Below, piece by piece: positions 1-7,674 of a stretch of 18,522 nucleotides of DNA (position 1 is its first letter; the number at the start of each line of letters is the position of its first letter). The notes below the pieces were generated by a model. It worked only from the letters and a program-made list of their open reading frames with translations. It did no database searches and was not told where the DNA came from. The position numbers were made by a program, and so were the translations under genes. This stretch comes from Acidobacteriota bacterium. GTDB taxonomy: Bacteria; Acidobacteriota; UBA6911; RPQK01; JADFOI01. The stretch is taken from positions 1-18,522 of the forward strand of contig JAPYTY010000009.1 in assembly GCA_029942065.1 (NCBI GenBank), in the 5' to 3' direction.

Positions 1-1066
1 GGTCACTGGGACGAACCAGCTGTCCATGAGCGGCCCCGGCCGATGTGGAGATGCTCTCGTTAATGAGTGTCCCGCCCATATCGTTGGCGCCGGCACCCAG
101 GCAGGCCTCCGACATTTTCAAGCCTTCCTTGACCCAGGAAACCTGAATGTTGGGGATATCCTGGTTGAGAACCAGTCGCGAGACGGCATGCATCTTGAGA
201 ACCTCGTTTCCGCTGGCTCCCCGTCTCACCTCCTTGACCAGCCCGTCCGTATACATGGGAGCTTCGCTATGAACGAAGCTGAGCGGAACGAACTCGGTGA
301 AGCCTCCACTTTGACGCTGCAAATCCCTCAACAGCAGCAGGTGCCGCGCACAATGGTCCACGCTTTCCACATGGCCGTACATGATGGTCGAGGTGGTCGG
401 GATCCCCAGGGAGTGAGCGGTTTGAATCACCTCGATCCACTGGGCCACGGTAATCCGTCCCGGGGAGATGCGATCCCGCACCTCCTGCTCCAGGATTTCG
501 GCCGAGGTCCCCGGCAGGCTTCCGATGCCCGCGTCCTTGAGTTCCGAAAGGTATTCCCGGAAGCTCATTCCCGAGCACTCGGTTCCATAGAGAATTTCCT
601 CCGGGGAGAAGGCATGGATGTGAACTTCCGGAAGAGCTTCCTTCACGGCTCGGCACAGCCGGATATACAGATCCCCCTCCATGCCCGGCGGAAGTCCCGC
701 CTGGATGCAAACCTCGGTGGCACCAAATTCATTGGCCTCTCGAGCCCTTCTGATGATTTCCTCTTCAGGAAGGAAATATCCTTGATCACTGCGATAGGTA
801 CGACTGAAGGCACAGAAGCTGCAACGCTTCACACAAACGTTGGTGAAGTTGATGTTGCGATTGACCACGTAGCTGACTTCGTCACCCACCGTCTTGTGAC
901 GGAGATGATCGGCCGTCGCCAGGAGTGCCCATAAATCCCCACCGGTGGCTGAGAAAAGGGTCACGACCTCATCTTCCGACAAATCGCGCCCTTCCAGCGA
1001 GCGGCCCAGGATCTGGGCGGTCTGGACGGTTGCGGTTTTCAGATGGCCTTCGAGCGTTTCATTCAT
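1..1066 (-). CDS. cofH: CofH, FO synthase subunit 2 (C-terminus cut by window edge)
   Basis: Radical SAM enzyme that, with CofG, makes 7,8-didemethyl-8-hydroxy-5-deazariboflavin (Fo), the chromophore of coenzyme F420. CofH joins a tyrosine-derived fragment to the ribityl-diaminouracil precursor in the cytoplasm. I translated the minus strand directly from an ATG at 1066; the frame stays open for 355 codons to the window edge with no stop, so only a short C-terminal piece should be missing. The radical SAM motif CVKRCSFC (CxxxCxxC, Cys78/82/85) follows the typical NINFTNVC strand. Further family-like stretches are EVCIQAGLPPG, HIHAFSPEEI and, near the edge, GANDMGGTLINESIS. The start codon overlaps the cofG stop as ATGA, implying translational coupling. 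No other F420 genes (cofC, cofD, cofE) are visible here. Confidence 0.95.
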   Translation of the reverse strand, partial: MNETLEGHLKTATVQTAQILGRSLEGRDLSEDEVVTLFSATGGDLWALLATADHLRHKTVGDEVSYVVNRNINFTNVCVKRCSFCAFSRTYRSDQGYFLPEEEIIRRAREANEFGATEVCIQAGLPPGMEGDLYIRLCRAVKEALPEVHIHAFSPEEILYGTECSGMSFREYLSELKDAGIGSLPGTSAEILEQEVRDRISPGRITVAQWIEVIQTAHSLGIPTTSTIMYGHVESVDHCARHLLLLRDLQRQSGGFTEFVPLSFVHSEAPMYTDGLVKEVRRGASGNEVLKMHAVSRLVLNQDIPNIQVSWVKEGLKMSEACLGAGANDMGGTLINESISTSAGAAHGQLVRPSD

Positions 1067-2235
1067 AGCCGCATTTCCCTATGGGAATCTGAAGTTGTTG
1101 CGCCGGAGAGGGGAGAACCGCTCCAGTTGTGTCCGTCAAAATAACCCTCGGAATCGGCTTCCTGTCGAAGCCGTTTGACCAGTTCCGGTGCAATGAAGTC
1201 GGATCTCTCCATAAAGTACTCCGGGTAGACGGGATAGCGCGCCCGCAACTGGTATCCACGATCCTTCATCTGCTGCTGCATCTTCACAATCTGGGGCCAG
1301 CTGGCTTCCGGGTTGACATAATCCCTGGTCACCGGCGAGATCCCGCCCCAGTCGTTGATCCCGGCCTCCAGGTAGATCCAGTAGGGGGCGGTGAGATTGG
1401 GCGGTACCTGGACGTTCATCTCCGGTCCCAGAAGAATCCGGGCCAGAGCCACCGTCTCCAGCATCTCCTCCCGGGTGGCCTCGGAGGATTGCTCCATGGG
1501 AGTGTCGGGCTTGGCACAAAAGTTCTGGATGATCACTTCCTGGATGTGACCAAAGCGCTGTTGCAGATCTTGTATGGCTTCAAGCGCGTCGATGCGATCC
1601 TGGGCGGTCTCGCCGATTCCGACCAGAAGACCGGTGGTGAAAGGAATCTTTAGCTCTCCGGCCAGCTCCAGCGTCCGCAGTCTGGCTCGGGGGTGCTTGC
1701 TGGGCGCGTGCTCATGGGGACCTCCCGGCTGATAGAGGTGTTCACTGGTGCTCTCCAGCATCAAACCCATTGACACGTTGACCGGCCTGAGGGTTTGGAG
1801 TTCACGCTCGGTCATGGTGCCGGGGTTGCTGTGAGGGAAAAGGCGAGTCTCCTCCAGCACCAGCTCGCACATCGCTTTCAAATAGTGGATGGTGCTGGTA
1901 AAACCGTGATCCTCGAGCCATTTCCGGGCCTCGGGATATCGCTGCTCGGGTCTTTCCCCCAGCACGAAGAGGGCTTCCCTGCACCCTGCCTGCTGGCCCG
2001 CACGAGCCACTTCCAGAACCTCTTCAGGGTTCATGTAGAGGCTTTCCGCCTGCTGCGGACTCTGCCGAAAAACACAATAGCTACAAAAATCCCGGCACAA
2101 TCGGGTGAGGGGGATAAAAACTTTGGGTGAAAAACTGACGATGCGGCCCTTGCTCTGGTCCCGCATCGACCGGGCTTCAGCACAAAGTTCCTGGAGGCTG
2201 TTTCGTTTTCGGATGTCAACTACTGATTTTGGCAT
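1063..2235 (-). CDS. cofG: CofG, FO synthase subunit 1
   Basis: Radical SAM enzyme that completes deazaflavin (Fo) ring formation from the CofH product, part of coenzyme F420 biosynthesis. The protein has 390 residues, slightly longer than many stand-alone CofG proteins because of a polar C-terminal tail. The radical SAM cluster motif is LCRDFCSYC (Cys47, Cys51, Cys54). Family-typical segments are GMLE-like SMGLMLES, the GLLVGIGE loop and IQNFCAKPDTPM, plus a C-terminal NDWGGISPVTRDYVNPE segment shared with CofG/CofH. The start ATG at 2235 has only a weak GGGAA upstream. The stop overlaps the cofH start by 4 bp, so the two subunits are separate but probably co-translated; in actinobacteria they are fused as FbiC. 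A sigma70-like promoter lies about 70 bp upstream. Confidence 0.95.
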   Translation of the reverse strand: MPKSVVDIRKRNSLQELCAEARSMRDQSKGRIVSFSPKVFIPLTRLCRDFCSYCVFRQSPQQAESLYMNPEEVLEVARAGQQAGCREALFVLGERPEQRYPEARKWLEDHGFTSTIHYLKAMCELVLEETRLFPHSNPGTMTERELQTLRPVNVSMGLMLESTSEHLYQPGGPHEHAPSKHPRARLRTLELAGELKIPFTTGLLVGIGETAQDRIDALEAIQDLQQRFGHIQEVIIQNFCAKPDTPMEQSSEATREEMLETVALARILLGPEMNVQVPPNLTAPYWIYLEAGINDWGGISPVTRDYVNPEASWPQIVKMQQQMKDRGYQLRARYPVYPEYFMERSDFIAPELVKRLRQEADSEGYFDGHNWSGSPLSGATTSDSHREMRL

Positions 2236-2303
2236 CGTTTCCCGTGCATTTTATCAGGTTCGCGGAGATCCTGTTTCACTGGCACCTCAATGTAGACCGG
2301 GGG

Positions 2304-2333
2304 ATTCTACTGAGGCGTTTCGGGGGGAGTCAA
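2304..2333 (-). promoter_or_regulatory. Putative sigma70 promoter for cofGH
   Basis: On the minus strand a TTGACT -35 box (2328-2333, 5/6 match) is followed by an 18-nt spacer and a TAGAAT -10 box (2304-2309, 5/6 match). It lies in the 148-bp gap between the multicopper oxidase gene and cofG and would give a leader of about 60 nt. The rest of the gap shows no clear terminator for the upstream operon, so read-through into cofG is possible. Confidence 0.55.
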
Positions 2334-2383
2334 GAAAGCGAATCTTTTCCGGATTGGGTCAAGCCCGGGAAGTGGATCCGGGT

Positions 2384-3676
2384 TCATAAACTGATTCCGT
2401 CCGCCTCCAGCTCCTCACTTGAGGCCTGCCTGGAAAGAGTTCCTGGAGGGTTCTGGTACCAGCCCGGGTCCTGGTAGCTGGTAATGTCATCGCGAACCTT
2501 CAGCACGGTGAACATCCCTCCCATGTCCAGGTAGTCGTGTTTGCCTGGTGCTCCCTTCATCGGGATGCTGTTATCGGGCATCGACATTCCCATGTGGCCC
2601 ATGCCTGCCATGCCGCTCTGCCCCATCGTCATATAACCGGGAAGCAGCGGGCGAATCCGATCGTCCAGTCCGGCCGGGTCGAGGCCGATCACATTGGGTC
2701 CCTCGTGCCCCATCTGGTTCATGATGTGGTGTGTGAAATGGCAGTGCATCGCCCAATCCCCGGGTGCATCGGCGACAAATTCGATATCTCGCGTCGCGCC
2801 CACCGGTACCAGGACGGTCGTTTCCGGCCACTGCGCCGTTTCCGCAATGGGGCCTCCGTCGGTTGCCGTGATCTTGAAAAAATAGCCGTGCAAGTGGATA
2901 GGATGGTTGTCCATCGCGCTCAGATTTCCGAATCGCATGCGGACCCGTTGGCCGGTGCGGACCACCAACGGCTCGGTTCCCGGGAAAGCTTTGCTGTTCA
3001 AAGTCAGGACATTGAAATCCGACATCTCGCGCGGGTCGGGACGCCGGGCCCCAATCGGGACGTACCACTCGCTGAGCATGATGGCGAAGTCGCGATCGAC
3101 CTGGTATCGAGGGTTACGTTGATGGACGACAATCATGCCCATGAGCCCCATCCCCATCTGGGTCATTTCATCGACGTGCGGGTGGTACATGTAGGTCCCT
3201 GGATAGAGGAACGTGAACTCGTACCTGAAAGTTTCTCCGGGACGGATATAAGGCTGGTTCAGACCACCCACCCCGTCCATGCCGTTGGGCAGGATAATGC
3301 CATGCCAGTGGATGGTGGTGGGCTCGGGCAGACGGTTGGTGACATAGATACGTACCCGATCCCCCTCAACCGCTTCGATGGTCGGTCCCGAGGTCCTGCC
3401 ATTGTAGCCCCAGCAACTGCCTTTCAAGCCCGGAGCGAACTCGTGCTCCACCGGCTCGGCGATGAGATGGAAGACTTTGACGCCCTCCACCACCCGAAAA
3501 GGAAGCGACACGCCGTTCGGGGTCACCACCGAGGCGGAGCCGGTCTGCTGGGCTGGTGCGTCAGTTCCGACTTCCGCAACGCCTTCCGCGTCTTGTAGGG
3601 CAACAGCCGGGCGTCCTGCCAGAAGCCCACCGCCGGCGATTCCGGACCCCATCACGAAATTTCTTCTGGAAATCAT
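2384..3676 (-). CDS. Tat-exported two-domain multicopper oxidase (copper-resistance type)
   Basis: Periplasmic multicopper oxidase, probably oxidising Cu(I) or phenolic substrates with O2. I start it at 3676 (430 aa), not at the longer upstream ATG, because AAAGGAGA precedes this ATG and the longer form would overlap the upstream gene. The N-terminus MISRRNFVMGSG is a Tat signal. All copper sites are present: HWH (123-125), HPH (165-167), HPIHLH (258-263) and HCHFTHHIMNQM (311-322). The last supplies the T1 Cys312, His317 and axial Met322 plus T2/T3 histidines. The length fits two cupredoxin domains instead of the usual three. A Met/Gly-rich stretch (348-368) is typical of copper-tolerance oxidases. 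Third gene of an operon, 22 bp after the TolC-like gene. Confidence 0.92.
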   Translation of the reverse strand: MISRRNFVMGSGIAGGGLLAGRPAVALQDAEGVAEVGTDAPAQQTGSASVVTPNGVSLPFRVVEGVKVFHLIAEPVEHEFAPGLKGSCWGYNGRTSGPTIEAVEGDRVRIYVTNRLPEPTTIHWHGIILPNGMDGVGGLNQPYIRPGETFRYEFTFLYPGTYMYHPHVDEMTQMGMGLMGMIVVHQRNPRYQVDRDFAIMLSEWYVPIGARRPDPREMSDFNVLTLNSKAFPGTEPLVVRTGQRVRMRFGNLSAMDNHPIHLHGYFFKITATDGGPIAETAQWPETTVLVPVGATRDIEFVADAPGDWAMHCHFTHHIMNQMGHEGPNVIGLDPAGLDDRIRPLLPGYMTMGQSGMAGMGHMGMSMPDNSIPMKGAPGKHDYLDMGGMFTVLKVRDDITSYQDPGWYQNPPGTLSRQASSEELEADGISL

Positions 3677-3698
3677 CGAAAGTCTCCTTTCCCGCAAT

Positions 3699-5072
3699 TC
3701 ACGGCATTCCCATGTCAAGATCACCCTCGGCAGACACCAGACGGCCTGCCAGGATCTGGTCCATCGTAGCGCGCGCGTGCCAGTATTCCTGAAGAGCCCT
3801 CACGTATTCCTGGGCCGTCCGGACTTGATCCCGCCGAGCCGCGATCAGTTGAAACACTCCCAGTTCCATCGCGTTGTACTGCAGCTGGGTCTCGTCTATG
3901 ATCTGTTCCCTCAAGGGAAGCAGGACATCTCGATAATGTTCGACTCGCCGGGCATCGACCAGCAATTCGTTCCGTGCGGTACGGACCGCACTGCGAATAC
4001 GGACAGCCCGCGCCCGATACTGCAGTTCCAGTTGCCTCATTTCGGCACGTGCCAGCGCTACCTGACCCTGCCCTTGATTGAACAGGGGAAGGTCAAGCGA
4101 AATCACAGGGCCGAATTCACGGGTACCCTCCTCGCGGCTCAACTCGACTCCGGCACGCAATGAGGGCAGGAGCCCCTCTGCCCGCGCCAGATTGGCGCGC
4201 CGGGCTGCCGCCCGGTACCGATGCTCCAGCTCAACCAGGTCCAGGCTTTGATCGATCGATCGCGCCTCCAGGTCGACTAGATCAGGCGCCTCCTCCTGGG
4301 GGTCCGCCAATCTCCCTGCTAGTTGCCAGTTCGTCTCCATCCCCGACAGGCCCATCAACGCATTGAGCCGCTCCCGGCGGCTGAAGGCGACTGCTTCAGC
4401 GATGGCCGCCTGGCCTCGGGATTCCTCGTAGAAGGCTCGCTCGTTGGCCAGCTCCAGCGCCGGGATGTTACCGGCATCATGGAGACGCTGGGCGACATCG
4501 TAGGAAGCCGCGGCGGCTTCAAGCACAGTCTCGTCCAGTTCCAACAACTGTTCGGCCGCCTGGTAGTCGTAATAGGCAGTGCGGACGGAGTGGGCAAAGC
4601 CCAGAATCATGCCGGCCGTCTGAAAGCGGACAGCATCCAGTTCGGCAGAAGCCACCCCGCGGTACATCGGCAGGAACAGCAGACGGGAAAGGTCGGTGGT
4701 TGCGGCAAAGGAGAACTCTGCCCTTTCACTCGGCACTTCGGAACGTTCGGCCTCAAGTTCGATATTCGGCGGCAAGCTGGCGTCCAGAAGCAGGGCCCGT
4801 GCAATTCCCAGCTCTTCGATGGACGCCTGCAGGTCACTGTTGTTCAGTAGAGCGATTCGAACAGCCTCCTCGGAACCTACAGGCCGGCTGAGGATTTCCG
4901 CTACCCGCTCATCGGGCGGGCCATCGAGGTAACGCCAGTGCGCGTCAAGCCCGGCCCTCTGGTCGATCAGGTCCCGAACCGACTCGAATCCGGCGTCGCG
5001 TGCAGCGCAGGCAGAGAGACTAAGCAAAAGAAGGAGCATGCAACTATGGGTGACGAGTTTCATGATTGGCAT
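3699..5072 (-). CDS. TolC/CusC-family outer-membrane efflux lipoprotein
   Basis: Outer-membrane channel of a tripartite efflux system, probably for copper or silver given its neighbours. The 457-aa protein starts with a lipoprotein signal peptide ending in a lipobox (LSAC, Cys22). The body is alpha-helical and repetitive, as in the OEP family: two halves each contain long Ala/Glu/Arg-rich helices and a short beta part (for example the RAGVELSREEG and VISLDLPLFNQGQGQVALA segments, the latter a hallmark of the second repeat). AAGG lies about 10 nt before the ATG at 5072; a second ATG at 5063 is possible. The gene sits 9 bp after the CusF-like gene and 22 bp before the multicopper oxidase. No RND pump or membrane-fusion protein is encoded nearby, so its pump partner must be elsewhere or absent. 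Confidence 0.88.
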   Translation of the reverse strand: MPIMKLVTHSCMLLLLLSLSACAARDAGFESVRDLIDQRAGLDAHWRYLDGPPDERVAEILSRPVGSEEAVRIALLNNSDLQASIEELGIARALLLDASLPPNIELEAERSEVPSERAEFSFAATTDLSRLLFLPMYRGVASAELDAVRFQTAGMILGFAHSVRTAYYDYQAAEQLLELDETVLEAAAASYDVAQRLHDAGNIPALELANERAFYEESRGQAAIAEAVAFSRRERLNALMGLSGMETNWQLAGRLADPQEEAPDLVDLEARSIDQSLDLVELEHRYRAAARRANLARAEGLLPSLRAGVELSREEGTREFGPVISLDLPLFNQGQGQVALARAEMRQLELQYRARAVRIRSAVRTARNELLVDARRVEHYRDVLLPLREQIIDETQLQYNAMELGVFQLIAARRDQVRTAQEYVRALQEYWHARATMDQILAGRLVSAEGDLDMGMP

Positions 5073-5081
5073 CTTCAGACC

Positions 5082-5663
5082 TTAGGGCTGGGAACGAGTG
5101 GGTCCGGAAAAGTTGTCCTGGTGCCCTGTTTCGCTGGGTGGAGAGGCTTCTGATTCCTCAGCTACATCATTGACGCTGAAGATTTGATATCCGTGCTCCG
5201 GGTGAGTTTCGATTTTGAAGATGATCTCATCACCGACCTCGAAGGGATAGTCCATCGCCTCCTCGTCCACCTGAAAGGACATCCTCATCGCACCCATGAA
5301 ACCGGGAATAGCTCCATGCTGAATTTCCAGCTGGGTTTCTCCGATTCCCTCAATCACGCCCTGTCCAACATACGGCGCATCACGCGTCCCCTCCGGCTCA
5401 GGGGCATCGGCACTGGACTCTGACGGAAACGCACCTTGGCCGTCTTCCCTATCCGAGGTAGCAGCAAAGGCTCCGGATGGATTCGAAGGTGAGTCCGGGC
5501 GCAAGATGGCCGCAGGGTCGCTCTCTACCCGCCCTCTGGGGGCATCGATTCGCGCCGGGTGATTGGAAGACAGCGGTAAAGTCGTGGACACGCAGCCAGC
5601 GTTCATCAAAACCAACGCCGGCAGGCCTATCAGAAGTGTCCCGGCAGCCGGAAATTTTTTCAT
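5082..5663 (-). CDS. CusF-like copper-binding lipoprotein
   Basis: Probable periplasmic Cu(I)/Ag(I)-binding lipoprotein. I start it at 5663 (193 aa), where AGAGG stands before MKKFPAAG; the longer frame adds an unlikely 24-residue polar leader. A hydrophobic segment ends at Cys24 in NAGC, a somewhat atypical lipobox with Asn at -3. A low-complexity Ser/Pro/Glu/Asp linker (about 30-95) leads to a CusF-type OB-fold domain (98-167), with the motif IQHGAIPGFMGAMRMSF giving candidate metal ligands His116, Met123, Met126 and Met128. The tryptophan that caps Cu(I) in E. coli CusF is not seen; many IPGFM-type relatives also lack it. First gene of the CusF-like/TolC-like/oxidase operon, behind a strong promoter. 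A general copper chaperone role is inferred. Confidence 0.82.
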   Translation of the reverse strand: MKKFPAAGTLLIGLPALVLMNAGCVSTTLPLSSNHPARIDAPRGRVESDPAAILRPDSPSNPSGAFAATSDREDGQGAFPSESSADAPEPEGTRDAPYVGQGVIEGIGETQLEIQHGAIPGFMGAMRMSFQVDEEAMDYPFEVGDEIIFKIETHPEHGYQIFSVNDVAEESEASPPSETGHQDNFSGPTRSQP

Positions 5664-5751
5664 CGAAACCTCTTTTGACAGTCTGTGGGCAACCAAGGAT
5701 GTGACATCATCTTCCGGATGACGGAATTCGGACAATCCTCAACTCGGCGGA

Positions 5752-5780
5752 ATTCTTCCGTACAAACCGGAACTTGTCAA
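5752..5780 (-). promoter_or_regulatory. Putative sigma70 promoter of the copper operon
   Basis: A perfect TTGACA -35 box (minus strand, 5775-5780) is followed by exactly 17 nt and AAGAAT (5752-5757, 4/6) as the -10 box, about 80 nt upstream of the CusF-like start. Two direct copies of CGGAATTC (plus-strand reading, 5722-5729 and 5748-5755) flank the likely start site; the second overlaps the -10 box, a place where an operator could sit. No known metal-regulator box was recognised. Confidence 0.55.
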
Positions 5781-5857
5781 GAGGCATGAAAAACGGCAAC
5801 TGCAGGGTGAAAGGGGATCAGTTCATGTGGCATTGGGGGCGCTTGAGAAAACGACCG

Positions 5858-6211
5858 CTAATTCTCAGAAATAACCAGTTTTCCCCTCAGCATATTCATG
5901 CCGCAAGTAAATATAAACTCGCCTGACTCCTGCGGCGTGAATTCAACGACCACTAGCTCGTTGAGCGGCAGTTCCCGCTCGATCTCGTATTCTGGAAAAA
6001 TGACTTCAGTCCCACAGGTGTTGTTCGTTTCGCGCACAAAGGTCAGCCTGGCTGGAACCCCCAGCTGAAGCTTTAACTGGGCCGGCTCATAGCCCTTTTC
6101 GGTCACCTTGATGGTAGCTTCCTGCTCCTGCTGCGGACTCCAGGCCTGAACCGGCTGGGCCGCCACTAGAATCGCTACAACCGTCGCCAATGAAAACAGA
6201 CTCAGCTTCAT
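5858..6211 (-). CDS. Secreted small cupredoxin-domain protein (CGMxM type)
   Basis: Exported 117-aa protein with a Sec signal peptide (hydrophobic 5-18, cleavage probably after VQA at 23) and one cupredoxin-like domain. Candidate metal-binding residues are Cys66 in NNTCGTEVIFPE and the C-terminal FTCGMNMLRG motif (Cys103, Met105, Met107), a pattern known to me from cupredoxin_1-type proteins linked to copper handling. It lacks the classic histidine pair of plastocyanin, so it may be a Cys/Met copper-binding protein instead of a blue electron carrier. A near-perfect AGAAGGAGAT precedes the ATG at 6211. The gene lies 194 bp upstream of the CusF-like gene in the same direction but is probably transcribed separately, as each has its own promoter-like sequence. 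Confidence 0.8.
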   Translation of the reverse strand: MKLSLFSLATVVAILVAAQPVQAWSPQQEQEATIKVTEKGYEPAQLKLQLGVPARLTFVRETNNTCGTEVIFPEYEIERELPLNELVVVEFTPQESGEFIFTCGMNMLRGKLVISEN

Positions 6212-6236
6212 AGGATCTCCTTCTTGGAAAGATCAA

Positions 6237-6245
6237 TTTATACCA
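6237..6245 (-). promoter_or_regulatory. Putative extended -10 promoter for the cupredoxin gene
   Basis: On the minus strand TGG followed by TATAAA forms an extended -10 element 26 nt before the start codon; the -35 region is poor. The leader would be short and consist mainly of the ribosome binding site. Confidence 0.4.
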
Positions 6246-6465
6246 CAATCCGATGTCCGCGCCACTGCAGGACCTGGCTTGGACTCTTCTGATCATCCTA
6301 AAATTATCAGAATCCAAGGCGAAACCCCTGGGATTGTGTTTCACACTCTCGAGGCTAATCCTTGAGAGGAAAGTCCCCAAACTCCGGGAAAATTTCTACT
6401 TACCATATTTAGGTTCAGGGGGACTGGGTCTTGGCGTGCATCTACTTTCAAAGGGAGGGCTAACG

Positions 6466-6948
6466 ATGAAAGCAAACATTACGATACTACTTTTGGCAGG
6501 CATGTTCCTGACACCAGCCGCTCTGGCCGATGATGTGGAGGATGTGAAAGCGGCGGCATTGGAATATTATGTGGCACTCAACGCCGGGGATGCCGACCTC
6601 TACGCCAAACTCAACGCGGACGAATCAAGCATCTTCTCTGCCGGCGGTGGAATGCTCTCCAGGCACACTTCTCTTGAAGCACGCAAGCAAAGCTTCCAAG
6701 CCACTGTTGATGGGGGACTCAAGCGCAATCACAACTGGCCCAAGCATTCCGAGGTGAGGGTCAACGGCAAAATGTTTGCCGTTGAAAGCTCGTATACGAC
6801 TGGATCATCAACCTCACCGAGTGGTACCGTCACCCGGCACCGAAACCGGGCCACCCGCATCTGGGTCAAGCAGGATGGCCAGTGGAAGATCGTTCACCAG
6901 CATTACTCTCCCATGCAACCGGTGCATCCGGGTGAATTGGAGAGATAA
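6466..6948 (+). CDS. Secreted NTF2-like (SnoaL/DUF4440-type) protein
   Basis: Exported 160-aa protein: signal peptide 1-21 (MKANITILLLAG, cleavage after ALA), then a single NTF2-like alpha+beta cone domain. The N-terminal helix EDVKAAALEYYVALNAGDADLY and the C-terminal strands RATRIWVKQDGQWKIVHQHYSP are characteristic of DUF4440/SnoaL-like proteins. I start it at 6466, where AAAGGGAGGG lies 6-7 nt upstream; a longer in-frame extension would lack a signal peptide. Family members range from ketosteroid-isomerase-like enzymes to binding proteins, so the substrate cannot be named. It is divergent from the cupredoxin gene across a 254-bp gap in which no strong plus-strand promoter was found. The 42 bp after its stop show no clear terminator. 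Confidence 0.78.
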   Translation: MKANITILLLAGMFLTPAALADDVEDVKAAALEYYVALNAGDADLYAKLNADESSIFSAGGGMLSRHTSLEARKQSFQATVDGGLKRNHNWPKHSEVRVNGKMFAVESSYTTGSSTSPSGTVTRHRNRATRIWVKQDGQWKIVHQHYSPMQPVHPGELER

Positions 6949-6989
6949 CTGATCAGCATTTCTCATAACCTGCGGCCACCTCAATCTCG

Positions 6990-7018
6990 TTGACGGAGAG
7001 ACGCAGTCCGTTTAATAT
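6990..7018 (+). promoter_or_regulatory. Putative sigma70 promoter for the two-gene unit 7045-8964
   Basis: TTGACG (6990-6995, 5/6), a 17-nt spacer and TAATAT (7013-7018, 4/6) precede the gene at 7045, giving a leader of about 20 nt. Confidence 0.55.
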
Positions 7019-7044
7019 GGTAGAAACCGGATTATTAAGAAGAA

Positions 7045-7656
7045 ATGGGTAAATTAGGACTGATTATCCTGACAATGGCTGCCGTGGCGCTCGGCGGTTT
7101 TTTGCTCTGGCCGGATGTGGAACCACCGATGGATCAGGTGCAGGCAGCACCCTTGCCCGAGACCGATCAACACCTGCCGATAGACGAAAGACCGATGGCC
7201 AGTGTGGAAGGCGTGGTGATTGATCTGAACTGTGCGGCCACGGCTAAAGTGTTGACGGGTTCCTGGGATAGCACGGCCCTTGACTCCGTCCTGGAGAACG
7301 CGACCCTGCAGCAGGATTGCGTCTCACTGAAGAAGGGGCAACCGGTGGCCGTTTTCTATGAGGACAAAATTCAGGCGGTTCTGGCCTGCAATCCAAGGGG
7401 CGGAGGCGAGATCCAGAGAAGTGAAGAGCATGGAAATCCCCATGCCCTCACAAAATACGCCGGCGCTCCAGTGGTGGTGGAGGGGTTCTGGGCCGACAAA
7501 GGGACCAACCTTTTCGTCCCGGTAAGAATCCGGCGCCGTATTCTCCATGCCGAGTCCTTCTTCACCAGGGGAGGGTGGCATACCCTGGATTGCAATCACG
7601 ACGGTGTGCCCTTCAGTGCCTCCGACGCACTGGTGCCGCCGAACGCACCACATTAA
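7045..7656 (+). CDS. Membrane-anchored or secreted protein of unknown function, Cys-containing OB-like domain
   Basis: I do not recognise a named function. The 203-aa protein has an N-terminal hydrophobic segment (3-22) acting as anchor or signal peptide, a Pro/Asp-rich linker to about 52, then a small beta-rich domain. The pattern VEGVVIDLNC (Cys63), QDC (Cys92) followed by KKGQPVAVFYEDKIQAVL, then LTKYAGAPVVVEGFWADKGTNLFVPVRI resembles a widespread family of exported OB-fold-like proteins with a DxxC...C...GxPV layout, but this is by eye only. Cys115 and Cys183 (HTLDCNHDG, in a short C-terminal extension) are further conserved-looking cysteines. Ribosome binding site is weak (AAGAAG close to the ATG). 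It is 18 bp upstream of the beta-propeller lipoprotein gene, so the two are almost certainly co-transcribed. Confidence 0.7.
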   Translation: MGKLGLIILTMAAVALGGFLLWPDVEPPMDQVQAAPLPETDQHLPIDERPMASVEGVVIDLNCAATAKVLTGSWDSTALDSVLENATLQQDCVSLKKGQPVAVFYEDKIQAVLACNPRGGGEIQRSEEHGNPHALTKYAGAPVVVEGFWADKGTNLFVPVRIRRRILHAESFFTRGGWHTLDCNHDGVPFSASDALVPPNAPH

Positions 7657-7674
7657 GAACAGGGAGATTCCCAC

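Noticed and set aside
26..934. 302-codon open frame on the plus strand
   Set aside because: Antisense to cofH, whose radical SAM motif is clear in the minus strand.
2537..3598. 353-codon plus-strand frame
   Set aside because: Antisense to the multicopper oxidase with intact copper motifs.
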